From NCBI RefSeq assembly GCF_905171775.1, contig NC_053490.1, positions 11,429,155-11,493,154 on the forward strand: DNA of 64,000 nt. Reading direction: 5' to 3'. The DNA is from Rana temporaria. Lineage: Eukaryota > Chordata > Amphibia > Anura > Ranidae. The notes beneath the pieces were generated by a model, which worked only from the letters and a program-made list of their open reading frames with translations, had not been told where the DNA came from and did no database searches. Below, one piece after another: positions 32,923-43,666 of the stretch. Position 1 is the stretch's first letter, and every line of letters begins with the position of its first letter. The translations under genes were made by a program, and so were the position numbers.

Positions 32923-33637
32923 GGTAGATTCAGTAAGAGTTAGGCCGGCTTATCAGTAGATAAGCCGGCCTAACTCAGAATCTACGCTGATGTTTAAGCG
33001 TATGCTCAAACAGAGATACGCTTAAACATATCTAAGATACGACGGCTTGCTCCGTCCTATCTTAGATTGCAATATTTCGGATGGCCGCTAGGTGGCGCTT
33101 CCATTGCGATCGGCGTAGAATATGTGAATGAGGGGATACGCCGATTCACGAACGTACGCCCGGCCGACGCAGTACTTTTACGCCGTTTGCATAAGAGATA
33201 GGCCGCCTAAAGTTAGAGCTAGGCCCTAGTTGGAATAGTAATGTCAAGTATGGCCGCCGTTCCCGCCGCAAAATTAGAAATTTTTACGTCGTTTGCGTAA
33301 GTCGTCCGCGAATCTGGATTTACGTCCACGTCGAAATCAATAGGCCCGTGCGGCGTACTTAGCTGCAATGCACACTGGGAAATGTAGGCGCCCGGCGCAT
33401 GCGCAGTAGCAAAAAAACTTCAAAACGGTAAGGTCAAGCCACATTACCATTAAACACGCCCCCCTAATACACATTTGAATTTGGCGCCCTTACGCCCGCC
33501 CGATTTAGGCTACGCCGCCGTATATTAGCAGGCAAGTACATTTAGAATCATTACTTGCCTAGCTAACTTACGGCGGCGTAGCCTAAACACGCTAAGCTAC
33601 ACCGCCGTAACTTTAGTCCATTGTACCTGAATCTAGC
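32923..33637. mobile_element. CpG-rich MITE, related copy without clear duplication
   Basis: Ends ggtagattcag and ctgaatctagc; carries the core in reverse (tggccgctaggtggcgcttcc) and the hairpin taggccggcttatcagtaga next to its left end. Flanking triplets do not match clearly. Confidence 0.75.
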
Positions 33638-34035
33638 TACCTGTCACCAGATCTAACTTTTCCGTTTTAAACATTGGAGCCTTTAAGCTTTCTGTAAATC
33701 GGAAGTGATGTCATGAAATAGCTTCTGGGTTACTAGATCTGAGCCCCGATCTTCATTCGGGGCTCAGGCCAGTCAGTGGATGCGCTGGCTGGTCGCTTGG
33801 GTTTGAGCCCCGGGCAAGCCGCGAAGGTAGGGGGACGTCCCCCCTTCCGCTACTCGGGATAACGGCTGCATCGGTTGTTATAATAAAAAAGCCGACCACG
33901 AGCCGGGTGCTCCCATTCATCACATGTACGGACGGGCCGGACATTTAACAGCGGTGGGCCGGGTGCAGCCTGCGACCCATGGATTGCCAACTTCCTGCCA
34001 TACATACTAAACTAGATTTCAGGTTTGCATACAGA
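33638..34035. other. Unassigned intron sequence
   Basis: No coding or terminal repeats. It ends where the TTAA-flanked repeat starts at 34036. Confidence 0.35.
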
Positions 34036-34275
34036 TTAACCACTTGCTTACTGGGCACATATACCCCCTTCCTGCCCAGGCGAAATTTCAGCTTTCAGCA
34101 CTGCGTTGCTTTAAATTAAAATTGCGAGGTCGTGCGATGTGGCTCCCAAACAAAATTTACATCCTTTTTTCCCCACAAATAGAGCTTTCTTTTGGTGGTA
34201 TTTGATCACCTATGCGGTTTTTATTTTTTGCGCTATAAACAAAAAAAGAGCGAAAATTTTGAAAAAAAACACAAT

Positions 34276-35028
34276 GGGGCAGATTCATCAAGAGATACGA
34301 CGGCGGATCTCCTGATCCGCCGTCGTATCTGTGAGACCCGACGGTCGGATCTGTGAGATCCCACCGTCGGAGCTATGCGACTGATTCATAAGAATCATTT
34401 CCGCATAGATCTCCCTTGGATCCGACTGGTGTAAGTGACTTACACCAGTCGAATCTTAGGCTGTAATCTCCCGCCGGCCGCTAGGTGTCGTCACGATTTT
34501 TTTACCCGTCGCATATGCAAATGAGGAAAACCGCCGATTCACGTCCGTACGCCCGCCCGTCGCTCGTTTTCTACGTCGTTTGCGTTCGGGTTTTTCCGGC
34601 GGATAGCTACCCCTGCTTCTATGAGGGGTAGCTAATGTATAGCTAAAGGTATGGCCGACGTTCCCGCGCCGATTTTTAAATTTTCTACGTCGTTTGCGTA
34701 CCGCGATCGGGAATACCGATGGCCGCAAACGACGTACCCGCCGCAAACAATGACGTCGTAGCGACGTCATTTGGAGCATGCGCACTGGGCTTTTTCGCCC
34801 CGGCGCATGCGCAGTTAAATCGGCGCGGGAACGCGCCTGATTTAAATTGTACACTCCCCCTAGCCGCGGAATTTGCATTCCGCCGGGGGGAGTTAGGATC
34901 CGACGGTGCAGTTTGCGAGGTAAGTGCTTTATGAATCATGCACTAGCCTCGCAAAATTGCGCCGGCGGATCGTAAATCAGATAGATTACGCGGATCTAAA
35001 GATCCGCTAATCTATCTGAATCCGGCCC
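34276..35028. mobile_element. CpG-rich MITE with 3-bp target duplication (753 bp)
   Basis: Ends ggggcagattcatc and ctgaatccggccc, flanked by AAT (34273-34275, 35029-35031). The core appears as ggccgctaggtgtcg. Dense CpG with many acgtcgttt/aaacgacgt inverted words. Confidence 0.85.
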
Positions 35029-35682
35029 AATATGTTTGTTTTACTTTTTGCTATAATAAATATCCCATTTAAAAAAAAAAAAAAAAAAAACTATTTTCTT
35101 CTCAGGTTAGGCCGATATGTATTCTACATATTTTTGGTAAAAAAAAATCGCAATACGCGTATAGAGATTGGTTTGCGCAAAAGTTATAGCAGCTACAAAA
35201 GAGGGGATAGAATTCTGAATTTTTTTTTATTATTTTTTTTTTTTTATACTAGTAATACGGCGATCTGTGAATTTTGTCAGGACTGCGATATTGCGGCGGA
35301 CACTTTTTTGGGACCATTCACATTAATACAGCGATCAGTGCTATAGAAATGCATTGATTACTGTATAAATGTGACTGGCAGGGAAGGGGTTAACACTAGG
35401 GGGCGAGGAAGGGGTTAAATGTGTATCCTGGGAGTAGAGCTGCACGATTAATCACGGAGAGAATCGCGATCTCGATTCTCCGCGTGGGATGACCCGCGAT
35501 TCTTCTGTGTTCACCGCTGGTTCCACGTAACCAGCGTGGAACGCAAATTGCGCCGATATCGAAACCGACGTCAGCAGCCTGCGCCGCTGGATAGATGCCT
35601 GAGCTTCTCTCACAGTTCTGTACAACAGTCGTTTGTATCTATGCGCCACCCAGTGGTTCCCGGCGGTACTGCTTCTGATGTA

Positions 35683-36214
35683 TTAAAGCGGTGGTTCACC
35701 CTCCATAACAAGATTTTAGCATAAAATTAGGCATAGTAGCGCGAGCTACAGTATGCCTGTATTTATTTTTTTAGCCCGGTACTCACTGTGCACTCGTATA
35801 TTGAAGATTCAGACTCCCAGCGGGGAATGGGCGTTCCTATCCAGAGGGAAGGTGATTGACGGCCGGCTCTGGCACGTCACGCTCCCCGAAGACAGCCGGA
35901 GTAGGTCTCGGCTCTTTACGGCGCTATACGGCTCCTGCGCACAGACTATACGCAGGCGGCGTGAAGAGCCAAGTCCTATTTCGGCTATTTCCGGAGAAGC
36001 GTGACGTGCCAGAGCCGGCCGTCAATCATCCTCCCTCTGGATAGGAACGCCCATTCCCTGCGGGGAGTCGGAATCTTCAATATACGATTGCACAGTGAGT
36101 ACGGGGCTAAAAAAATAAATACAGGCATACTGTAGCTCGCGCTACTATGCCTCATTTTATGCTAGAGGAAACATTTTTTTTTTTTTTTTTTTATACGGTG
36201 AACCCCCGCTTTAA
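35683..36214. mobile_element. TTAA-flanked long-palindrome MITE (532 bp)
   Basis: TTAAAGCGGTGGTTCACCC and GGTGAACCCCCGCTTTAA are the ends. The arms stay complementary almost to the centre, e.g. ggcgttcctatccagagg / cctctggataggaacgcc and cggctctggcacgtcacg / cgtgacgtgccagagccg. Non-coding; the short ORFs in it are mirror images. Confidence 0.88.
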
Positions 36215-36284
36215 TCGTTCTCACAGTTCTGTACAACTGTGTGTATCCATGCGCCACCCAATGGTTGCGGGCGGTACTTCTTCT

Positions 36285-36439
36285 GATATATAAAAAAAGA
36301 GACCAGTGATATGTCTTTAATGTTAAAGACCATATAGCTCCTATGAAAAAAGCAGAATCAAAGTTTGATTGCTTTTTTCATAGGAGCTATATGATCTTTA
36401 ACATTATAGACATATCACTGGTCTCTTTTTTTATATATT
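36285..36439. repeat. Hairpin, arms ~75 bp
   Basis: Left arm ...ccagtgatatgtctttaatg... pairs with cattatagacatatcactgg; few mismatches, loop near 36362 (aatcaaagtttgatt). It lies within the hAT element. Confidence 0.88.
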
Positions 36440-37277
36440 CATATTTTCAGATAAATCACAGGTTTATTTTTTATTTTTTGGGTGGGGTGGGGGGGGGGGG
36501 GGTTCTGGCATTACATTTTTTGAGAATCGTGATCTTTAGTCTAAGCAAAAGAATTGTGATTCTCATTTTGACCAGAATCGTGCTGCTCTACCTGGGAGTG
36601 ATTCTTACTGTGGGGGGAGGGGACTGACTGGGGGAGGTGACCGATCTGTGTCCTTATGTACAAGGGACACAGATCGGTCTCCTCTCCCTGACAGGACGTG
36701 GAGCTCTGTGTTGTTTACACACAGAGATCCTCGTCCCTGCTCTGTCATTGCCGATCACGGGTTACCTGGCGGACATCGCGGCCGCCAGGCACGCGCATCG
36801 GCATCTCGGGGACGCGATGCCTCCCGGATTTATAGAGCCACCCTGAGGCCGTCTTTTTACATTGGCCGGGACTCAAGTAGTTAATAAAGGAAATTGGCTC
36901 TTTAGACTGTGGCCTGAGCAGGGATCAGAATTGCGTGCACTGCTAGATCTTCATAGAATTATCTCTGCTACAGAAGTCACCCAGGGCTGTGATCAGAGTC
37001 TGCTGATGTGTCAGATATCTGTGTGAGGTCACAGTCTTATCTGCAAACCAAGTATGCGTTCTTTAGAAACCTTGCTGAGCGCAGCTGAATGTGCAACAAG
37101 TATCACCTCTTGTGTGTCAGGAAGATAAGATTTCTAGGTCTTTGTAGTTTTGTGTATGGATACAATGTGAAGCACAATAGAGCCTTTTAATTACAATTCT
37201 GTCATCAGCCTCCCCCTAAATTGTCCAGAGCAGTTCTCTGTAATAGAATAGTTGGTATACTCATCTATAGTGACCCA

Positions 37278-37635
37278 CAGGGATGGACTGGCCATTGGGA
37301 CTACAGGGAGTTTCCCGGTGGGCCGATGGCTCAGTGGACCGGCTTCAGTGACAGCGGCCTGGGAGTTTCTCACTTCTGCCGAATCTTGTCCCATGAGGGG
37401 GGGGCACCAAACTGATTCTTTGCCCCGGGTGAAATAATGTCTAGCTTCCCCACTGGTACTGCCTATAAAAGTACCAGCCGTAATAAAGTAAAACGGCTAG
37501 TGAAGGGGGAGAGGGGGCTTGGGTGGCCGGGGGGGGGGGGAGGGGGGAGTTGTCCGGACGCCATAGGAGAGACCTGTCAAAGTGGGCCAGTCTGGATGAA
37601 GTCCAAGGCCAAATTTTTGTCCCAGTCCAGCCCTG
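37278..37635. mobile_element. hAT-type MITE, CAGGGATGGACTGGCC family (358 bp)
   Basis: Ends cagggatggactggcc and gtcccagtccagccctg. Duplications GTGACCCA (37270-37277) and GTGACCCT (37636-37643), one mismatch. A fragment of the family occurs at 50024-50060. Confidence 0.82.
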
Positions 37636-37793
37636 GTGACCCTTGTGTGCTCTCCGCACGCTGTCATTCCATCCTCCACCTCCTACCTCACTACTGATTC
37701 CTGGTCAGTGGATGCAACCACATCATGCTGCAGGGGACACGGCATCTGACACTTCTGGAAATTTTGAATGTTAAACAGTCTGACAAAGACAAC

Positions 37794-38527
37794 GGGCCGG
37801 ATTCAAGAAGCAATTGCGCCTGTGTAACCATAGTTACACAGCGCAATTGCTTACTTGCCCCGGCGTAACGAATGCTCCTGATACAGAAAGCTCGTTACAC
37901 CAACTGCAGCCTAAGATATGCGCGGCATAAGGCTCTTATGCCCGCATATCTTAGGCTGCATTCTTGCGATGGCCGCTAGGTGGCGTTCCCGTAGTGGTCA
38001 GTGTATAGTATGCAAATTGCATACTAACGCCGATTCACAACGTTACGCGAGCCCTGCGTACGCAGTTTACGTCGTTTCCGTACGGTGGTTTTCGCGTAAG
38101 GCTGCCCCTGCTATTAGCAGGGGCAGCCAATGTTACGTATACCCGTCGTTCCCGCGTCGCGAAATTTCAAATTTACGTAGTTTGCGTAAGTGATTCGTGA
38201 ATGGCGCTGGACGCCATTCGCGTTCACTTTGAAGCAAATGACGTCCTTGCGACGTCATTTGCCGCAATGCACGTCGGGAAAGTTTCCCGACGGACCATGC
38301 GCCCTACGATCGGCGCGGGAACGCGCCTAATTTAAATGATTCCCGCCCCCGGCGGGATCATTTAAATTGCGCGCGCTTACACCGGGCATTTTGCCGGCGC
38401 GCCCACACAATTTACGGAGCTACTGCTCCGTGAATCAAGGGCAGTGCAGTAAATTTGCGGGGGCGCAGGGCAAAAACGTTGCCCTGCGCCTCCGTAAAAA
38501 AAGCGCAAATCTACCTGAATCCAGCCC
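37794..38527. mobile_element. CpG-rich MITE with 3-bp target duplication (734 bp)
   Basis: Ends gggccggattcaag and cctgaatccagccc, flanked by AAC (37791-37793, 38528-38530). Core in reverse (gatggccgctaggtggcg). Several inverted words such as atttaaatgattcccgcc / ggcgggatcatttaaat near 38330-38366. Confidence 0.88.
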
Positions 38528-38594
38528 AACGTTTTTTTTTTCTTTCTCTGACCTGTCTTGTCCTATGCACATCACCGTTCTCTAAAACCTTTTT

Positions 38595-38891
38595 TGTCAC
38601 AGTTAAAGGATGGAGAGCCGCTCTCCCTCGGGGCACTCGTGTGGGCGCGCTCCCGTGTCCTCCATCTATTGACACAGACAGCAGGACTTGGCACCTCCCC
38701 TCGGCTCCTGTGTCATTGGATTTGATTGACGGCAGCAGGAGCCAATAGCTGTGCTGCTATCAATCTATCCAATCAGAACCCGAGACACCGGCTGGAGTAT
38801 GTGTGCTCGTTCCACGTCGCTGTAAAGACCGGGTTTAGGTAAGTAAAAGGGGGGCTCTGGGGGGTTGCTGCATCACAAGTGGTCTTTCAGC
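38595..38891 (-). repeat. Dispersed GC-rich repeat fragment
   Basis: Matches 8500-9050 (ggcgcgctcccgtgtcct, ttggatttgattgacggcag, ctatcaatctatccaatcag). Non-coding. Confidence 0.55.
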
Positions 38892-39565
38892 TTAAAGGGA
38901 TTGTAAAGGTAAAAAAAATAATTCCTAAACAGCTTCCTTTACCTCATCCTTCCATTTTGCTTTTAAATGTGAATAAAAATAGGGTTCGTTGGGACCCCAG
39001 AGACCCAAAGAAGCCAAGGGGAATGGGTGGGGGCTGGTGGACTGTATCGGTACTAGATAGATCAGTTATACAAAAGAGTATAGTAAAGTAAAAAAGTTCA
39101 ATTTATAAAAAAATAGACATAACATAAGGGGATTAAGGAGTACACAGTATTTTAAAATTACAACAGTAGTAGTGTAAAACAGATAGATTATACGACCAGC
39201 CAACACATCATAGAGATGGTATATAAACCCTAATCTGCAGGCGGCGATGAAGCGGAGGGGGTCATATAGATCCTGATCTATATGACCCCCTCCGCTTCAT
39301 CGCCGCCTGCAGATTAGGGTTTATATACCATCTCTATGATGTATTGGCTGGTCGTATAATCTATCTGTTTTACACTACTACCAGGCAGAAAGCCTCGCAT
39401 TACTGTGTGTAGTTACAGACAGAAGAACAGGAAGTGAGGATTTCTCAGAAGAAATAAGGACATTTAAAAGAAAAATGGAAGGATGAGGTAAGTGAAGGAG
39501 GACTGCACTAAGGTAAAGGAAGCTATTTAGGGATTTTTTTTGTTTTACCTTTACAACCCCTTTAA
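38892..39565. mobile_element. TTAA-flanked palindromic MITE carrying a perfect-type hairpin
   Basis: Ends TTAAAGGGATTGTAAAGG and CCTTTACAACCCCTTTAA. The subterminal part aaacagcttcctttacct also has its complement near 39505-39530. The centre is occupied by the 216-bp hairpin at 39166-39381. Confidence 0.82.
39166..39381. repeat. 216-bp inverted repeat, 107-bp arms, 2-nt loop
   Basis: The arms are complementary with one mismatch that I can find (caacacatc versus gatgtattg). The turn is atagatc-ct-gatctat at 39267-39280. Confidence 0.93.
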
Positions 39566-39957
39566 TGCATGGAATGCATTAAGCTAAAAAACCTTGAGGG
39601 TTTACAGCCCCTTTAACCTCTAGCTGGCCACCCAATAGCAATTTTTTATCCTGCACAGGATCGTGTGTGTGTATAATATAATATAATATAATCGGGGGCA
39701 GGGCCGAGTGATACAGTGAGCGGCTATAGCTGCCGGCTGTATCACGGGAGTGCGCCCACAAGAACTAACCCCCATGGTAGAGGGCTCCCTTGAAGGTGGT
39801 TAGTTCTTGTGGTGAGGAGCCGAGACAGTCACAGAGGGACCCCAGAAGATCAGGTTCAGGGCCACTCTGTGCAAAACGAGCCGCACAGTGGAGGTAGGTA
39901 TAACATGTTTGTTATTTAAAAAAATAAAATAAAACCTTTTGCCTTTACAACCCCTTT
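39547..39957 (+). repeat. Dispersed GC-rich repeat, copy
   Basis: Contains tttaatgcatggaatgcatt, gggaccccagaagatcaggt, ggccactctgtgcaaaacga and ggtataacatgtttgttatt, ending tttacaacccctttaa. Starts at the end of the TTAA element before it, so the two share an edge. Confidence 0.6.
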
Positions 39958-40348
39958 AAGTCTTAGGCTGTTTGGAGATGTAAAGCTCTGACATTTCTGG
40001 GCAGGCTGGAAGTTTGCCACTAAGCTTCATCCATTTCTGTTGGCTCATCACTGATAGGCAGCCTCACTGGCCAGTTTTATGGCGGAGCTCCTTTAAAGCG
40101 TAACTAAACCCCTCGAAATTCTCTCCTCCACCCTCCAGTGATGTGGCGGGTACATCCATTACTTACTTTTTCTCCTTGCTGAAAAGGAAGCTGTACCTGA
40201 GGATCTTCCTGCTTCTCCATCTATTCTGTGGATCTGTGCTCCCCCCCCCCCCCACCATTCCTGCTTCTGATAATTACCCCACCATTCATCAGGTCATCAA
40301 TGATTAGAGTGGGTGCTGTGACCTGAGAAGGCAACGGTACACTACCAC

Positions 40349-41484
40349 CAGAGATGTATTATGGCCTAGGCCGACAAGGCCCAGGCCTAGGGCGGCACTT
40401 TGCGGGGGGCGGCGGAAAAGCGCCCCCCCCCATGCGAACCCCCTCCTCCCGCACGGCTTAATCGTGGAGTTCAGTGCCGAAGCATGCAGTTGCACTGAAC
40501 TCCAGGATTCAGCTGTGCGGCTCTCCGTATGGAAGAAGGGGGGTTCGCGCGGGGGGGCGCTTTTTCGCCACCCCCGCAAAGTGGCGCGGTCATCCGGGAC
40601 ATCTGCCGCCCGGGGTTCCGCAGCGTCATTCGGCTTTCAGTGCAGCCGTCCCTCTCTCTCCACTGACTGCAATACACAGTCACTTTTCGTCTCCTCCCCC
40701 CCTCTTGGCTCAATGTTCCTGTGTACACAGCCAGGAGGAGGAGCCGAGGAGAGACACAACTGAGAGAGCCGTGCTGCACAGTAACCAGGAGGTAAGGGGG
40801 GGGGGCAGATACGAGGTGAACAAATAAAGTGATGGGAGAGGAGAGGGTGGTATGGGGTCCGATTCCCCCCCCCCCCCACTAGCACATATCTTCTTCCCTC
40901 TCAAATTACTCCCCAGCACATATCCCCATACCACCCTCTCCCCCCAAATTAAAAGGTGCTCATCCCACCCTGTCCCCCTGTGCTCATCCCACCCTGTCCC
41001 CCTGTGCTCATCCCACCCTGTCCTCACCCCACCCTGTCCCCCTGTCCTCACCCCACCCTGTCCCCCTGTCCTCACCCCACCCTGTCCCCCTGTCCTCATC
41101 CCACCCTGTCCCCCTGTCCTCATCCCACCCTGTCCCCCTGTCTTCATCCCACCCTGTCCCCCTGTGTTCATCCCTCCCTGTCCTCATCCCTCCCTGTCCC
41201 CCTGTCCTCATCCCGCCCTGTCCCCCTGTGCTCATCCCGCCCTGTGCTCATCCCGCCCTGTCCCCCTGTGCTCATCCCTCCCTGTCCCCCTGTGCTCATC
41301 CCTCCCTGTCCCCCTGTGCTCATCCCGCCCTGTCCCCCTGTGCTCATCCCGCCCTGTCCCTCTGTCCTCATCCCATGAAAATGACAGGACGAGTCTTAAA
41401 AAGGAAGTGGTGCGTCATATATAAAATAGGGGGTGCGCAAGTTTCACCAGGCCTAGGGCAGCACAAAACCTAAATACACCCCTG
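40349..41484. mobile_element. hAT-type element with internal minisatellite (1136 bp)
   Basis: Ends cagagatgtattatggccta and taggttttgtgctgcc (minus strand of the right end, which reads aacctaaatacacccctg). Duplications ACTACCAC (40341-40348) and ACTACCAA (41485-41492). Subterminal aggcctagggcggcac repeats as gtgctgccctaggcct. No transposase; the middle is an array of 24-bp units. Confidence 0.82.
40960..41372 (+). repeat. 24-bp minisatellite (about 17 units)
   Basis: Unit ctcatcccaccctgtccccctgtg with c/t and g/t variants; some units are shortened (41018-41024, 41180). Proline-rich ORFs on this strand and Gly/Arg/Thr-rich ones on the other are by-products. Confidence 0.88.
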
Positions 41485-41859
41485 ACTACCAAAATGGTCG
41501 CCTCAACACAGAGAGACTGTGCAGGACAAGGCATGTCAGTAATGAGGGAAAAAAATCAAATGCGGGGAGGAGCCAGTGGTTTGCTGCGGGGGGGGGGAGC
41601 CCAGTGATTTACTGTGTGGGGGGGGGGGGGGGGGGGCAGTGGTTTGCTACTGGGATCCCTATGGATTATGTTACCATATCTATGGAAAGTACATCCAAAC
41701 TGCTGTAGTTTGGCAGTTCACTGCTCCGTTACTTGTGATGGACAGAAGTCCTGGGCTTTCCCAGACATAAAATCTCATTGGAAGGACAGTAGATGTAATT
41801 CTCATTTATGTTCTGATATCAGCTGACTGATGCCCCCCGATTTTCCTGTCTCATTTCAG

Positions 41860-41944
41860 ATTGGCTAAGCTGACGGCCGCCGTCTTCCTCAGCCGAGGTG
41901 TGCAGGTCTACCTTTTCTCTAGATACGTCCCGACTCCGTTTGTG
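41860..41944 (+). CDS. pgm2l1: pgm2l1 exon, 85 bp
   Basis: Acceptor ttcctgtctcatttcag, donor gtaaga. The first base completes the arginine codon of the previous exon and the exon ends in phase 0. It encodes LAKLTAAVFLSRGVQVYLFS followed by RYVPTPFV. The TPFV segment begins the strand leading to the active-site loop in phosphohexomutases. RYVPTPFVPYAV is PGM2L1-like; PGM2 differs at these positions as I recall it. Confidence 0.93.
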
Positions 41945-42242
41945 GTAAGATCCCGGATCTCTCATTTCCTCTTCTTCTCTAATTGTTATTGTTGTTATAA
42001 GCCTTCGGATTAAAAGATTTGATGTGTGATGGTGTTGCTTGTGGTTGAAGGTTCTTTTCTTGGCCTTTTGGATTTATCCCGTATACTTGCAGCAAGGCTG
42101 TAGGCCAATACAAAAACTATGTTTAGTTGAAGCCTAACTGCAGGCAGGTAATATATGAATGGGTCTCCCTCCCTTCCAGTGAATGAAGGATCTAGATCAG
42201 CCTTTCTGAACCTTTCCATTACGGAGGAACCCTTGAAATATC

Positions 42243-42342
42243 TATCTGGTCTCGGGGGACTGTACCTGGTCTCGGGGGACTGTACCTGGTCTCGGGGGAC
42301 TGTACCTGGTCTCGGGGGACTGTACCTGGTCTCGGGGGACTG
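42243..42342 (+). repeat. 20-bp tandem repeat, 5 units
   Basis: Unit ctggtctcgggggactgtac; the first four junctions are exact, and the last unit ends gtat. Confidence 0.9.
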
Positions 42343-42694
42343 TATCTACAACTCCATGGACATTAGTGTGGTGGTCAGTGGGAAGAATTCTCCTTACACT
42401 TGTGGGCATTGGGAAGAATTTCCCTCTTACACATAGCTATAAAAGATGAATGTTGTCACAGGGAACTTATGTGAGAGGTATAAATTGGTCCTTACTCAAT
42501 GAACCCCTAGCAACCTCTGAAGGAACCCTGTTGAGAAACCCTCATCTAGTGCTTCATTTATCTAGGTGGTGGTATTGCCAGGAGAAATGCATATCTTAAA
42601 GTGGAATTCCAGCTATACACCTAACTAAACTTAAAACTGTCCCCGTCCCCTCCTTCTGCCTATGCTAACATGCATAAGACAGACTGTAGTCCTG

Positions 42695-42745
42695 TGTGTG
42701 TGTGTGTGTGTATATGTATGTATGTATGTATGTGTATATATACAC
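42695..42745 (+). repeat. TG / TATG microsatellite
   Basis: A gtgtgtgtgtgtgt run followed by tatgtatgtatgtatg and gtatatataca. Confidence 0.9.
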
Positions 42746-42923
42746 AGGCCGCTCCGGTCCACTCACGTGAACCGGCTCCCCTGCATCAGCCAGCGCAGCC
42801 TCAGGGGAGAGGACGGAGCGCCAAAAGTGAACGGCTTTTGAAGCTTATTTGGTGGTGGGGGTGCTTCATAGTAAATCTGTCAGGGCAACATATGCTAGCA
42901 GTAATGCTGAACTGTCTGTCTCT

Positions 42924-43528
42924 TTAAAGCGGAGCTCCACCCTAATTACAACAGTACTTCAATTACACTTGCACTATCTAAAATGCTAAAAACGGATGTT
43001 TTGGTTTTCTAAATATGTACCTGTACATTGCTGAGGCTTCCGGTCTGTATCGTTGCGGGAATTTTACAGGCATTGCGTCACTTCCCGTTCGATGCAGTGC
43101 ACTCTGGGAGCTTCTCTCCATAGCTCCCTGTCTTCACTGCGCAGCCGTGATGTCAAATATCGCGCTATTGTAGTGAGGCTGTGTTTGAGGAGGCTGTGTC
43201 ACAACGGGGCGGTAACTTTTACTTCCTAGCCTTGCCGTTGTCATGGCAACACAGACGCTCCCGCCTCTCCTCCCCGTTGCTCGTGCGCATGCGCGAGATC
43301 GAGCGGTGGATGCTGGGACATCAGCATCCCCCCGAACAAGGAAGTGCCTGCTTGTGCCCACAGTTAAAATGGCAAATCAACAGAACGGGGAATATAAGTA
43401 CATATTTCGCACAGAATGGCAGTGGAGCGGCCGCGGAAAACAAAAAACCTGAGTTAAAACAATAACTTGCATTAACCATTTAAATAGCCCTTAAAAATAA
43501 AAGTTTTTGCGTGGGAGATCCGCTTTAA
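42924..43528. mobile_element. TTAA-flanked MITE (605 bp)
   Basis: Starts TTAAAGCGGAGCTCCACCC, ends GTGGGAGATCCGCTTTAA-like, with TTAA at both edges. The middle contains GC-rich promoter-like sequence (gcgcatgcgcgaga) but no ORF. A truncated relative of its left end is at 42597. Confidence 0.75.
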
Positions 43529-43666
43529 GTCCTTGGAAGCGTCCATCTTTTCCTCATTCAGTCCCTTTGGAACCTGTGCATTCCGCCGGTAATTGAGACC
43601 TGGCGCCCGCCGGTAATTGAGGCCGCAGGATCCTGTGTCTCGTGCGCCCCCACCTCCCCCGCCGCT

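Larger units (their letters stand above)
35435..36590. mobile_element. hAT-type element, TAGAGCTGCACGATT family (1156 bp)
   Basis: Ends tagagctgcacgatt and aatcgtgctgctcta are complementary. The 8-bp duplications CCTGGGAG at 35427-35434 and 36591-36598 are identical. A TTAA palindrome (35683-36214) and a long hairpin (36285-36439) lie inside. About 76 bp before the palindrome is repeated after it. Confidence 0.92.
34036..36884 (+). mobile_element. TTAACCACTTGC-family repeat, copy 2, host of nested insertions
   Basis: It starts TTAACCACTTGC and ends CTCAAGTAGTTAA with TTAA at both edges, suggesting piggyBac/Kolobok-type mobility. Removing two inserts (34276-35028 and 35435-36590) leaves sequence collinear with copy 1. 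No transposase frame. Confidence 0.72.
26936..41859 (+). other. pgm2l1: pgm2l1 intron (14.9 kb) filled with nested elements
   Basis: It runs from donor gtaagt to acceptor cctgtctcatttcag. No further exon is seen inside. The stretches not listed as elements (27623-28197, 29023-30290, 36885-37277, 39958-40348, 41493-41859) show no gene. Confidence 0.8.

Noticed and set aside
33780..33830. tRNA-like tttgagccccgggcaag
   Set aside because: Only a box-B resemblance; no box A at proper distance.
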